Below, piece by piece: positions 24,540 through 35,849 of a stretch of 64,000 nt of DNA. Origin of the DNA: Notamacropus eugenii (Eukaryota; Chordata; Mammalia; Diprotodontia; Macropodidae); NCBI RefSeq assembly GCF_028372415.1, contig NC_092875.1, positions 52,514,771-52,578,770 on the forward strand. The letters run 5' to 3'. Under the pieces are notes generated by a model that saw only the letters and a list, made by a program, of their open reading frames with translations, did not search any database and was not told where the DNA came from. Every line of letters starts with the position of its first letter. The stretch's first letter is position 1. The translations under genes and the position numbers were made by a program.

Positions 24540-25680
24540 TTGCTCCAATTTTAATTATATAAAATTAAAATATTTTGTACAAACAAAATCAATTCAGGTA
24601 ACATTAAAATGGACACTAGTAACTGGTTAAAAAAAATCTTTCCATCAAGTTTCTCTGACCAAGGTCCCATTACCAAGACAAAGTAAACTAATTTAAAGTT
24701 ATAATAAATGAGTCATTCTCCAATTGATATGTGGTCTAAGGATTTGAATGAACAACTTTCAGAAGAAGAAATCCAAGAATATCTTGAGACATATGAAAAA
24801 AATTCCCAAATCACTAATAATTAGACAAATACAAGTTAAGGTAACTGAGGTTTCAACTCACATTTATCAACTTTGCAAAGCTGAAAGAAAAAGAAAGTAT
24901 AAAATTTTTGCAGGGCTATGGGAAACTCAGTATATAAAATCTATGTTGGTAGAGCTCAGAATCTGTATTGGCAAATTGGAACTATGCTGAGAAGCTTACA
25001 GGGCTGTTCATACCTTTTGACCTAGGGATATTATAACTAGGTATATAGTTCAAAGAGATCAAATATGTATATTATTTATATCTGTATATTTTATATATTA
25101 TATTTCTATTTCTATATATATTTATATTATACATATATATTTCTGGTGGCAAAGAACTGGAAATTAAAGGGAGTGCCCATCAGTTGAGGAAAGGTTGAAT
25201 AAGTTCTCGTATATAAATATAATGGAATGTTATTGTGCTGTAAGAAAAATGTCATAAAAATCTAGGAAGACTTATAGAACTCCTATATAGTGAAGTGAAC
25301 AGAACCAAGAGAAAAACTTATACATTAATAACATTTTAAAGACAGATAACTTTGAAAGAGCAAAACAATGACCAACCACAGTTTCAAGGGACTCATGATG
25401 AAACATGTTACTTATCTCTTGACAAAGACATGATGGACTCAGAGTGCAGATTGAGACATTTAGTTTTGGAAATTTGGCCAATGTGGTAATTTTTCTTATC
25501 CATTATCTACTATTGTTTTATTTATTTACAATAAATTTGCATATTTACTGTAAGAGATTTCTTTTTCTTTCTTTTTCAAGGTGGTGGAAGGTAAGACAGA
25601 ATGGGTGAGAGGGAAAGAAAATAGATTTTTAATTGAAAATGAAATTACATTTAAAAAAATAAAAGTTTTAAAATATATTT
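24540..25680 (+). mobile_element. L1 3' end, plus strand
   Basis: ggcaaattggaactatgctg, gctgttcataccttttgacc, ggtggcaaagaactggaaat, tataatggaatgttattgtg, ending in an A-rich tail near 25650-25680. It contains a TA-rich tract at 25070-25140. Confidence 0.75.
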
Positions 25681-25689
25681 TAAAATGGA

Positions 25690-26435
25690 AATATACAGAG
25701 AAATAGTCACTTGAAGGAGGACAGAGATTCCAGTAGGGCAGAGACAGAGATAGCAGAGAAGAAAGTCAGCTGTGGTCTCAAAAGATAGCTTCATATATCA
25801 TTTGAGAGTTGAACTGCAGAGAGTAATAGATCCTAAGGGCCCAGTTGAGCAGCTCTCAAAAGCAGTACTATACCTAGGACGGAGCTGCATGAGGACTCTA
25901 CAAAGAGGAAAGGTACTGGGCTCTGCAGTTTACATTGGCCATATGTGTTCACTTACCATTGTATTACAAATTTGTGTTCACTCTTCTAATTCATGTTATT
26001 TGTACCTGAGGAGCAGTAGGCCCCAGATTTATGGTGAGGAATGTTCTCTTTTACATTCCCAAGCTAATTGTATCTATTGTCTGATGGTTAATGAAACAAA
26101 CACCATTAGGATCAAGGGCTACGGTATTAGAAGTAGGTACGGAAAGGATATTCTCCTTAAAACCTAGTTAGCACTGAACTTCCAGTGACCCAACAATATC
26201 CCAGAAGGAGTGACCGACCAACATAAAAATGGCATAATATCTATGCTCCAGAAGCTTCCATTCTATGGGGCAAGAGATATAAGATGTCCATAAACATGGA
26301 CATCTTAAAAACAAAACAAAACAAAATGGTAGAGGCATTTAGCAAAAATGTTCTAGAAAATCTAAGGGAAGAAAACACTTTCTATGCAAAAAAGAGAACC
26401 TTTTTGGTTTTAATTTATTTGAGACAACAACCATT
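25690..26435. other. No feature recognised
   Basis: The 131-codon frame at 25772-26167 has no domain I recognise and no splice or codon support. Confidence 0.4.
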
Positions 26436-26439
26436 AGAC

Positions 26440-26850
26440 CAATTAGTGGGAACCAGATGAGTACCAAAAATTCCTGTGTCTGGAAGTTAGGAACCTTGGG
26501 TTCAAATAATCACTGACACGTTATTTGACTTTGGAAAATTCCGTTTTCCTCCTTGGATCTCAGTTTCCTCCTTTATTCAATAAGTGAGTGGGTTGAGATA
26601 ATCTACTATTGGTACCGCTTTAGTGCCTGTTGAGTACATAGGTGACAGCATGGTTCATTGGAAAGATGACTGGATTAGAGCCAAAGGGCTTCCATTCAAA
26701 ACTCATCTTTATTATACAACCTTTATAATATTGGGGCAAGTCACTTACAGCTTTTTGGCTCTGTTTCCTCATCTGTGAAATGAGGGGGGTTGGGCTTGAT
26801 GATTTCTATGGTTGCTTCCAGCTCTAAATCTATAACTCCATGATCTCAAA
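26440..26850 (+). repeat. MIR-type SINE region
   Basis: tgacagcatggttcattgga ... ggggcaagtcacttacagct ... ctcatctgtgaaatgagggg is a clear MIR. A second weaker one (gacacgttatttgactttgg) is at 26510-26600. Confidence 0.65.
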
Positions 26851-26934
26851 AGTCCTTGCCAGCTATGACATTCCATGTGCTATGGTGCCTTTCAGAATTG
26901 ACATCTCAAGGTCTGCAAACACCATCTCAATGTA

Positions 26935-27155
26935 CTAATCAAGGGTTGGGCCTGGAGTGAGGAAGAACTGAGTTGAAATCCAGGCTTGGATGCTTACCCC
27001 TGTGTACCCTGGGCAAATCACTTAATTTATGTCTGACTCAGTTTCTTCAGCTATAAAATGGGTATAATAATAGCACTTACCTCCCACAATTGTGAAAATA
27101 GTGAGGCAATATTTGTAAAATGTTTGCTATATCACCTAGTACATAGTAGGTGCTT
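26935..27155 (+). repeat. MIR/CORE-SINE
   Basis: gtaccctgggcaaatcactt, tctgactcagtttcttcagc, tattgtaaaatgtttgc-like core and tagtacatagtaggtgctta. Confidence 0.75.
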
Positions 27156-27159
27156 AGAC

Positions 27160-27830
27160 CCTCCTGACCTTTGGCTCAGAGCTTGTTCCACTCTAAGGCA
27201 AATCAATCTTTTTGCTTAATTAGTGATAAAGCAACAACTTTTGGGTCAGGAAGGGTAAAGGCAGAGACAGTGTTCTCTTTGTTTTCCAGGGACCCCACAA
27301 CTTGGTGCAGTGCAAAGAATCCTGACTATGAAGGATTACACCTTCTGACATCATCTGGGTAATCATCTTTTTTCTTAATAATGTCCTGGCCTTACTAATA
27401 AAATGATTAAATGACTCAGGAACTACGTTGCTTGAACCTTTTAAATTGCCAAACAACAACTACCATCTCTGACAGTGTATGCAGCATTCCACTCCTGTAG
27501 ACCCCTGTCTCTCTGCAGAGAGAGGAGATGAGGACACTTTTCTCACTCTTTACTTGATAATTAATCACAAAGCCACTAATTTAATTTCTGTTCTTTCCTT
27601 AATTTCTGCTTCTTTTACTTCCTAAACCCAGCCTAGCATGTAGGAGGACTCCTTAAGTGTCAGCTAGTGAAGTCGCTCATGTAGAGCAATGTCCAGCTCT
27701 CTTCAGACCCTGATTGAGGGGTCTGTGGGAACCCCCTCTCTGTGGGGCTTCAAAAGCTAACCAGAATAGTTTCTGTTTTATCCTGGAGGCAATAGCAATC
27801 ACTAGACTGATTAAGTATGGTAGCTGTGGG
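27160..27830. other. No feature recognised
   Basis: Unremarkable sequence, no supported gene. Confidence 0.4.
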
Positions 27831-27834
27831 TGCA

Positions 27835-28065
27835 GGGATACAGTAGCAGACCTGAAGTCAGGAAGAGTTATCTTCTTGAGTTCAAATCTGACCTCAGACA
27901 CTTAACAGCTGTGTGACCCTGGGCAAGTCACTTAACTCTTTCCCCTCAATTCCTCACCTATAAAATAAATTAGAGAAGAAAATGGGAAATCACCCTAGTA
28001 TCTTTGCCAGAACCCCAAATGGGGTCACAAAAACTCAGACATGTATGAAATGACTAAACAATGAG
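27835..28065 (+). repeat. tRNA-headed SINE
   Basis: tcaaatctgacctcagacac, gtgtgaccctgggcaagtca, then cctagtatctttgccagaac, which is the tail shared with the copy at 62095. Confidence 0.75.
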
Positions 28066-28084
28066 ACTGACCAAGTGGGTCAGT

Positions 28085-28500
28085 TTCATAATGAAATCTT
28101 TGCTTAAGGAAAATTATATTATCAATAGTGTGTAGGATGGTTGGAATGGGGAAAGACTTGAAGCAGAGAAACTGCAAGGAGGTGAGAGTCATGAGGCCCT
28201 GAACTAGAATGTTATCTATGAATGCACAGAAAGGATTCGATGGGAGAGATAGGAAGGTAAAAGCTACAAGATTTGTCAATTATTGGTTACTGGAGGTGAG
28301 AAAGATGGAGGAGTTGAGGGAGTTTGGAAGAGGGAAGAAAAAGGGGTCCCAGGAACAAGGTGAGAGACATCACTAGAAGGGTACAGACAGTTTTGTTTTC
28401 TTGGTGTGTGAACAAGAAGACAGGTGGTAGCTGCTAGCTTCAGACACTCCATAGTTAGTCAAAACTGAAAAAAGAAAATGTTAGAAGGAATAAGACTGAG
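28085..28500. other. Possible dispersed-repeat remnant
   Basis: Text such as gaggtgagagtcatgaggcc and gaggagttgagggagtttgg resembles the long dispersed family seen at 47 and 57 kb. It is weak. Confidence 0.3.
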
Positions 28501-28814
28501 TCAAAAAGACTGGATTTGTGTGTACCTCCATGCATTTGTGGGGGACCATATCTATATGTGTGGGAGGGTGGAAGATTTTGAGTGACAGTATAACTCTATC
28601 TAGATGGGATGAGGTAACTCTGTTTTCCTATTTGGGAACAGCTGGGGCTGAGAAGTCACCAGTCTATATGTGGAGGGACGGGGGGGAAGGAGAGGAGAGG
28701 AGGAAAGAGAAGAGCAGTAGGAAGGGGCTGTGTGTGGGAAGAAGCTGTTCAGCTCCTCCTGACTTAGAGCCTAAGTTGTTCCTTAACTCCTGCCCTTAAT
28801 GCCCCTCCATGCTG

Positions 28815-28834
28815 CCCCCCCCCCCCCCCCCCCC
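28815..28834 (+). repeat. Poly(C) run of 20
   Basis: An uninterrupted homopolymer of 20 C. Its length is prone to sequencing error. Confidence 0.9.
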
Positions 28835-29900
28835 AGCCTTCTGAGCTCCTTTCTTGGAGTCTCTCTCTTATCTACTTGGTTTTCCTCTCTAACCCTGCTG
28901 ATCTTTGACCAGGGTTCTGATGACCTTTCTTTTCTAATTACCTCCTTCCCCCCATCTCCCCTCCCACCTTCTGTCAGTACAGGTTTTCCCACACTGCCAC
29001 ACCAAGCTCTCAGTCCTCTCTTTTCTAGCCCTTTACCCCAGGCCGCCCAAAGCCCTGGCTTTCTACCAGGGGCCCGCCCCATTACCTCTCTTCTTCAAGA
29101 GCTGCTTCTGAGTGGCAAAGAAAGGGAGCTCTGATGTAACGTAGCCTGCCTTTTTTTTTTTTTTTTCAGGAGAGAGCATCTTTCTATATGTGCAGGAAAG
29201 ACTCCCAAACCTACACAATCTGAGCAGGATGACCACAGGAAAGGTCTGTCCCCCAACATCTGTCCCTCTGTCTTTACTGCTCCAGCAGGAAAGTAACTCC
29301 TACTCATCCTTCCAGATCCATCTTTAAAGGGCTGCTCCAGGGTACGTACACAGCCACAGCTTCCCACATTCAGGTCTGATACAACAAAGACGACCAAGTT
29401 GTTCCTGTTCTGTTTCCGCTGAGAGTAAAAGTCTGTGGCTCTCCCAGCCACATGCTAGTCCTCTCCCCCAACCCCAGGTCACATACACATTTACCTTCTT
29501 CTCAGCTTTCTAAGTTTCCTATTTTTTCTCTGTATTATTCTTATGACTTCTGAATCACCCCTCCCCCCCACACACCAGTGTCACAAGCCCCAACTTCAGA
29601 AATACACACTTCTGTGTCACTCTTGCATGACAGCCAGAGAAGGGGGTGACTTATTCAGGTAGCAATCCGGGAACCAGGATTTGAACATCACCTGGCCTCT
29701 TGGGGATGTGTTACTTTCTAGGCTGATGAGATTTCCCATAGTTAGTTGCAGGTATAGGTTTCCAGAGCCTCCCAGATCACAGTTCTGTCTTTCCTACCTT
29801 TCCCTCGTCCACCTCTGCAGCTTAGGAAGGTATGTGTATGTGTTCCTCCATTTTCCTCTTCCCTTGTCCTGTCCCCTAATTCCTGATGTCATTGTTAGAT
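28835..29900. other. Pyrimidine-rich, no gene recognised
   Basis: The open frames on both strands follow from the CT-rich composition. No domain was recognised. Confidence 0.4.
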
Positions 29901-29907
29901 AGAATGG

Positions 29908-29911
<4 letters not shown>

Positions 29912-29960
<49 letters not shown>

Positions 29961-30024
29961 AGACAGAGAGACAGAGAGAGACAGAGAGAGAGAGACAGAG
30001 AGAGACAGAGAGATAGAGACAGAG
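29912..30024 (+). repeat. Compound (GT)n(GA)n microsatellite
   Basis: A GT array to about 29945, then a GA/CAGA array to about 30024. Confidence 0.95.
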
Positions 30025-30349
30025 AACACATAATATTTCCTGGAAAGAAGTAGACACAATAAATTTCTCATAATAGGCACTTATTAAATGTTTATTGATT
30101 ACAATGATGAAATATTGGTAACACCTTTGAAAAGAGATGGCTATAACCCTAGTTACATTGTTGGGCTGAGTGTAAAAGGACCTTGTCTATCTATGATCCC
30201 TGCCCTTCTAGGGTATTACTTGTGCCTTCAGGTGGCCCAGAAAGGAAATGTCTTAAGAGCCACCATAAAGTAGCCTCCTATGAACTGAGTCAATAGATAA
30301 CAGTAATTATGATCTGGCTTTTTAAAGTGTGCAAAGTCCTTAAATCATA

Positions 30350-30530
30350 GCTACCTACCCTAGAAAGTAAGGGCCACAAGTATTATCCGTTATTTTATTG
30401 ACAATGAAACAGAGTCTAAGAGAAGTTTAGTGACTTGCCCAAGGTGATACTATCTAGGATGTAAATTGGGTAGAATGTGAACCCAGGTCTTCTAGAGTTC
30501 AAGCCCAGCACTTTACCTACTATGCCAGGT
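30350..30530 (-). repeat. CORE-SINE fragment
   Basis: agtgacttgcccaaggtgat ... tgtgaacccaggtcttctag ... tttacctactatgccaggtc, minus orientation. Confidence 0.65.
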
Positions 30531-30694
30531 CTACCCCAAGAGCTGCAGATTTGGGTACAGATAATCAGGAAAAACTTCTTGGCAGAGAGGAGGGGACATA
30601 GATTGGCCCAGAAGAAGGGTGGGAGATCACAGGCAATAGTATATGAATCTGGAAGGGAGTTTTGGTTTATCCCTATTTAAACTCTTCCTTTTAT

Positions 30695-30795
30695 AGGAGA
30701 GGAAACTGAGGTCCAATGACTTGCCTAAGGTCATACAGGTAAGAAGTAGGATAGCTTGGAATTAAATCCAAGTCTCTTGATTTCAGATTAGGTTT
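30695..30795 (-). repeat. CORE-SINE fragment
   Basis: ggagaggaaactgaggtcca ... gacttgcctaaggtcataca. Confidence 0.65.
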
Positions 30796-30814
30796 TCTTT
30801 CCCTTTTGGCAAGA

Positions 30815-30815
<1 letters not shown>

Positions 30816-30858
<43 letters not shown>
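30816..30858 (+). repeat. (GT)n microsatellite
   Basis: About 21 units. Confidence 0.95.
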
Positions 30859-30859
<1 letters not shown>

Positions 30860-30889
30860 CTTGGAGGGGGCAGGGGTAGGTAGCCTTTT

Positions 30890-32819
30890 TTTAAAAAAAT
30901 TTATTTATTTATTTAACTTTTAACATTCATTTTCACAAAATTTTGGGTTCCACATTTTCTCCCCTTTTGTCCCCTCCCCCCACTCCAAAACACCAAGCAT
31001 TCTAATTGCCCCTATCACCAATCTGCTCTCTCTTCTATCATCCCTCTCTGCCCTTGTCTCCATCTTCTCTTTTGTCCTGTAGGGCCAGATAGCTTTCTAT
31101 ACCCCTTTACCTGTATTTCTTATTTCCTAGTGGCAAGAACATTACTCGACAGTTGATCCTAACACTTTGAGTTCCAACTTCTTTACCTCCCTCCCTCTCC
31201 ACCCCTTCCCTTTGGAAGGCAAGCAATTCAATATAGGCCAAATCTGTGTAGTTTTGCAAATGACTTCCATAATAGTTGTGTTGTATAGGACTAACTATAT
31301 TTCCCTCCATCCTATCCTGTCCTCCATTACTTCTATTCTCTTTTGATCCTATCCCTCCCCATGAGTGTTGACCTCAAATTGCACTCTCCTCCCCATGCCC
31401 TCCCTTCTATCATCCCCCGACCCTGCTTATCCCCTTATCCCCCACTTTCCTGTATTGTAAGATAGGTTTTCATACCAAAATGAGTGTGCGTTTTATTCTT
31501 TCCTTTAGTGGAATGTGATGAGAGTAGACTTCATGTTTTTCTCTCACCTCCCCTCTTTATCCCTCCACTAATGAGTCTTTTGCTTGCTTCTTTTATGAGA
31601 GATAATTTGCCCCATTCAATTTCTCCCTTTCTCCTCCCAATATCTTTCTCTCTCAGTGCTTGATTTCATTTTTTTTAAGATATGATCCCATCCTCTTCAA
31701 TTCACTCTGTGCACTCTGTCTCTATGTATGTGTGTGTGTGCGCATGTGTGTGTGTGTAATCCCACCCAGTACCCAGATACTGAAATGTTTCAAGAGTTAC
31801 AAATATTGTCTTTCCATGTAGGAATGTAAGCAGTTCAACTTTAGTAAGTCCCTTATGACTTCTCCTTGCTGTTCACCTTTTCATGGTTCTCTTTATTCTT
31901 GTGTTTGGAAGTCAAATTTTCTTTTCAGCTCTGGTCTTTTCATTCTAACTTGATTTTCAAAATCCTTTTTGAGCTCTTCCATGGCCTGAGACCATTGAGT
32001 GGGCTGGGATACAGAAACCTTGATTTCTATGTCTTTCTTTGATGGTAAGCATTGTTCTTCCTCATCAGAAAGGAAGGGAGGAAATACCTGTTCACCAAGA
32101 AAATAGCCTTCTATAGTCTTATTTTTTTTCCCCTTTTCTGGGCATTTTCCCAGCCAGTGACTTGATTTCTGAACATTCTCTTCACCCACACTTTGCCTCC
32201 AGATCCACCCAGCCAGCCCTTGGGGTCTGAGATTCAAATGCTGCTCCCCAGCCTCAGGACTTCGGCGGGAGCAGGGCTGCTATTCAATGTGGGATTAAGT
32301 TCAGGTGCTCAGGTGGGGGCTGGGCCACCTCATGGGGCTCAGTTCCCTCAGGGGTTTATGCAGAGACCTTCCACAATGGATCCGGGCTCCTGCCTGCTTG
32401 GGGAGCCCCAGTCTCCTCCCGCCTCCACTGCTGCCTCCTGAGGGGGCCTGAGTTATGGGGGCACCCCACTCCCCTCTCGACCTGCCAAAGAGACCCTCTC
32501 ACCAACCCTTGTCACCTGTGGGTGGAGGGACCCATGTGGCCACTGGAGATTCTGTCCCTGAAGCCTGCTCAGATCCGCTCCTCTCGATGCTCTGTGGACG
32601 AGGAATGGCTGGGCTCAGCTCCCAGGTCCACGGCGTGAAGGACCTTTTGTGAGAGGTTTTCAGGCTCTCTGGAACAGAAATCTCCTCTGCTCCGTTGTTC
32701 TGTGGCTTCTGCTGCTCCAGAATTCGCCGAGGGTTCTTTTTTACAGATATTTTATGGGCTGTGGGTTCAGAGCTAGTGTATGTGTGTCTTTCTACTCCGC
32801 CATGTTGGCTCCGCCCCCT
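30890..32819 (-). mobile_element. HAL1-like element with target duplications and A-rich tail
   Basis: The element lies between GGTAGGTAGCCTTTT (30875-30889) and GGTAGGTAGTCTTTT (32820-32834), a 15-bp duplication with one mismatch. On the minus strand it runs from GGGGGCGGAGCCAACATGGC (5' end) through a GC-rich 5' UTR (to about 32240), an ORF1 remnant and about 1 kb of 3' region with several L1-type motifs, into an A-rich tail (30890-30920). There is no ORF2. That is the layout of a half-L1. An internal stretch of ORF1 is deleted. Confidence 0.82.
31893..32237 (-). pseudogene. Internally deleted LINE ORF1
   Basis: A 114-codon frame in which the ORF1 N-terminal part (KGKKNKTIEGYFLGEQVFPP, AMEELKKDFENQVR) is joined directly to the last residues (MKRPELKRKFDFQTQE). 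The coiled coil and RNA-binding domains present in the copy at 1258-2001 are absent, a loss of several hundred bases. The product could not act as ORF1p. Confidence 0.75.
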
Positions 32820-32859
32820 GGTAGGTAGTCTTTTGAAGGAGAAGAAGGAAAGTTTGGAT

Positions 32860-33255
32860 TAGAGCCAACTAGCCAGTGGTATGCCCTTGAGGGCAGAGAA
32901 AATGTGGTTTTCCAATAAGTCTGAGCAGAGTTATAGTGGAAGAAAGTTTATACTTGGAGTCTGGAGACGTAGAACTAGTTCATTCCATTCCACAAAGCAA
33001 TTTGGAACTAGAGCGTCAAGGTCACTAAAGTGTGCATGCCTTTTGCTACCACTACATAGAACCCCAAAGTGGTCAAAGACTTGGATGAATGAAAATATTT
33101 AATGTAGTTTTTGTTATTGTATCAAAGAACAGGATTAATTGGGTGACCATCTATTGGGAAATGGTTGTACCAATTGTGACATATAAATGTAATGGGATAT
33201 TAGCATACTGTATCCCCAGCGCAAAGGGACTATGACATAGGTTATGAGAGGATGG
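32860..33255 (+). other. Unclear, possible old L1 3' fragment
   Basis: gtgaccatctattgggaaatggttg and atataaatgtaatgggatat resemble an L1 3' terminal region. The rest is unrecognised. Confidence 0.4.
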
Positions 33256-33261
33256 AAGATA

Positions 33262-33300
33262 GTGTGTGTGTGTGTGTGTGTGTGCATGTGTTCATGTGTG
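33262..33300 (+). repeat. (GT)n microsatellite
   Basis: A GT array with a few interruptions at the left edge of the purine-rich segment. Confidence 0.85.
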
Positions 33301-33885
33301 GGGAATAAAGGGAAAAGTGGGAATAGAGGAAGAAAAGAGAAAAAATGCTAAGGAGGGGAATAGGGCACAAGCAAAAGATGCTAGGAACAAAGAACGTGTG
33401 GATATTGGGCAGAGGGATATAGAGGGAAATGGAGAGGTAGGGAAAGGATCAGGAGAATGAAACAACAAGGCATAGAATGGAAGGATAGGGATGAAGAGAG
33501 TGAGGACACAAAGGACAAGAAGGTACATGGGCATAGATGGAGAAGGAAGAAGAGTATGGGGACACAGTGCAACGGAGAGGATGAGCAGGCATAGGAATGA
33601 TGGCAAATGTAAAACAAGGGAAAGGGAGAGAACAAGCAATTATCAAATGCCTACTATGTGCCTGGCACTAACCCTAAATATGCTAAGAGCTTTATGAATA
33701 TTATCTCATTTGATGATTAGCAGGGAAAGAGTGAAGAGTATGAGATCAGAGGAATAAAAAGGACAGGGGTAGAGAAGATGAGGAGATAGGGAGGCAAGAT
33801 GATGGACAGTGATGAAAGGATAGAGACAGAGGGATAAAAGGGATAAGGAATGAGGGGACCTGTGGTGAAGAGGGCACAGGACATT
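33300..33885 (+). other. Purine-rich segment next to the decayed exon
   Basis: There are nearly 600 bases with strong G+A excess on the plus strand (ggaagaaaagag, gaagagagtgaggac, and so on). An equally purine-rich stretch lies in the same place and orientation relative to exon D in the gene (55400-55905), so both may belong to one duplicated block. Open frames here on both strands are by-products of the composition. A short dispersed-repeat piece (ctactatgtgcctggcact) sits at 33648-33667. Confidence 0.5.
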
Positions 33886-33946
33886 CTCACAATGAGAGGC
33901 TAAGGTAGCCACCAAAGAAAGGTTTCCAATAAGAATCTCCAAGTGA
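33886..33946 (-). pseudogene. Decayed copy of ceramide synthase exon D
   Basis: The segment aligns base by base with exon D of the gene at 55946-56003, including the flanks. Shared blocks are aggacat.ctcaca at the donor side, cc.ccaaagaaag in the middle, and aatctcca.gtgaaaatac at the acceptor side. The donor gtgag is kept. The acceptor AG has become AC, several bases are missing, and the reading frame meets a TAG. The translation keeps W-R-F-L at its start. It is a relic, not a working exon. No copy of the neighbouring exons was found. Confidence 0.7.
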
Positions 33947-34004
33947 AAATACTGAACAGAGGTAGAAGTGGGACAATTAATAATGGTGATGACAATAATT
34001 TAGA

Positions 34005-34252
34005 TAGTTTTATATATAAGATTTATATAATTCTTTGAAGTTCACAAGTTCTTTACACATATCTTTTACATTCTTTCCAACAACCTTGTGAGTTGGTGAT
34101 ACTATATATCTCTATTTTACAGATAAGGAAATTGAGGCTGAGAGAAGTTATGTGAATGAGGGAGTGTCCAAGCTAGGATTTGAACTTCGGTCTTCCTGAT
34201 TCTGTATTGTATTCTACATTCAATATTCTATCCACTGTGCCACTTAGATGCT
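34005..34252 (-). repeat. CORE-SINE (MIR/Mar-1 type)
   Basis: tttatataattctttgaagt ... acagataaggaaattgaggc ... tccactgtgccacttagatg, near full length. It sits where the exon neighbouring the decayed exon copy would be expected. Confidence 0.75.
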
Positions 34253-34254
34253 AT

Positions 34255-35090
34255 GAATGGATGAGACCATTCATTGGAAAGACAGAAAAATTGGACCCAT
34301 ATTTTCCCAGGTGACTAGGGTTCCTCTATGCTTTGGAACCGTGACGAGAGACCCTGATCCATTTTGGGCAACCACAAACCCTTCTTTCCACCCTGGATCC
34401 TCAGTCCTGAACTCTGCAGGGGCAATTGAGTTGCCACTCAGCACCAGCTATATCCAGTGCCAGAGAAGGGTCCCCTATAATCCCTAAGTCAGTTCTTCCA
34501 TGCATCTACCTGGGATAGATACAGTATTTCAGGTGAATAATAAGCAATACCCAGAGTCTGAAAGGAAGAAGGAAGGAGGTTGTATTAAAGCACAGGGTTT
34601 TTTTCCCACCCAGTGGTCATCTATGGATTTTGTCCACCTGTGTCATGTCATCTGAATCCAGAAGTTCTGGGCAGTTTTCTTGTACTATATCCTGTCTTGT
34701 AGTAATCTGGTTTTTAAAAACATTATGTTATCCTGGGAGTCCAAAATTTATTTCTACTGTCTTATGCTGTCTTCAAGATCAGTTACCTCAGCTTGTATAG
34801 AGTTTAGATATTTTTTTAGCACTGTTGCTTTGAACTTGCATCCTGGAAAATTTGAATTCACTGTCATATTTTTGTGCTCCAAATCTGTAAATATGATTTT
34901 TTTGTTGCTTCTTTAAGGGAATTCTCCATAGTGGATTCAGTACTTTTTCCATCTCTAATAATTTGTCTTTTAAATATTCCTTATTGAGAAATTTTATTAC
35001 TGATCTATAACTATTCTTAATTTCTTGTTTTATTAATTTCATTTCTCTTTTTAACCATTCAGGAGTTTCTTGTTCTTTCTGCAGAATCCA
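34255..35090 (-). other. Probable L1/HAL1-like remnants
   Basis: 34300-34490 resembles the 5' part of the copies at 19.0 and 21.7 kb (gtgactagggttcctctatg). The minus frame at 34788-35210 has a lysine-rich helical stretch (KREMKLIKQEIKNSY) like a LINE ORF1 N-terminal part. Not certain. Confidence 0.35.
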
Positions 35091-35094
35091 GTTC

Positions 35095-35240
35095 ATTTTA
35101 CATATGAGAATCCTGAGGTAAACAGGGTTAAGTGACTTGCCCAGGGGCAAAAGCTTGTAAGTATTTGAGACTAGATTTGAACTCAGGAAGATAAGTCTTT
35201 CTAATTCCAAGGCCAGTGCTGTATCTAGCTGCCCCTAAGT
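35095..35240 (-). repeat. CORE-SINE fragment
   Basis: taagtgacttgcccaggggc ... ttgaactcaggaagataagt ... tgtatctagctgcccct. Confidence 0.7.
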
Positions 35241-35843
35241 TTGGCTGATTGGTTACAAAAGAGTAATCAAACAAGTACTAGATGTTTGTCCCATGCCTAC
35301 CAGGGGTATCCCTTCCCCCAGGGATGAAAGGGGCATGTACACATATCCAGCAGTTGGTCCAGTTAAGAGCATGGCTGACATGTTGGATCAGATGCACAGA
35401 AGTGTTGGGCTCCCCTACTCTCCCAATCTCAAGGATGTGGGGCAAACCATAAAGTGCAAGCAGCAATGCATGGTAGATAACAGGTGACCGTAGATTATGT
35501 CCTAATGATCAGATTCAAACAAACAAGTGACCAAATGCCACTGATTACGCTTATGGCCCCTTTTCAGCTAGGTCTAGAGGTTGATCTAGGCTTGCTCTCT
35601 CTGCTGGACTGAAGCCAGTCGTGGCAGACTTCACCTGGGAGTGACATATCCAGTCATCTTCTTGGCAACCTTGGTGGTGGTATGACTGATTGGTTCGATA
35701 TGGAAAAACCTCTAACCACTGGCTCACTTGGTCTCTGCACACAAAATAGCTCTGTAGTGCATAAACTGGCAGTTGAATAAAGTGAATCTGTAGCTTTTCA
35801 AAGGACCACTCTCTTCCTTCCCTCTTTTGTCACTATTTTCTTC
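35241..35843. other. No feature recognised
   Basis: Could be an older LTR (gttgaataaagtgaatctgt near 35773), without defined ends. Confidence 0.3.
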
Positions 35844-35849
35844 CTTGAG

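Noticed and set aside
25772..26167. 131-codon plus-strand open frame
   Set aside because: Mixed, unrecognised sequence after an L1 tail, without domain or splice evidence.
28799..29451. Open frames on both strands near the poly(C) run
   Set aside because: They follow from strong CT/GA composition, with no domain or conserved motif.
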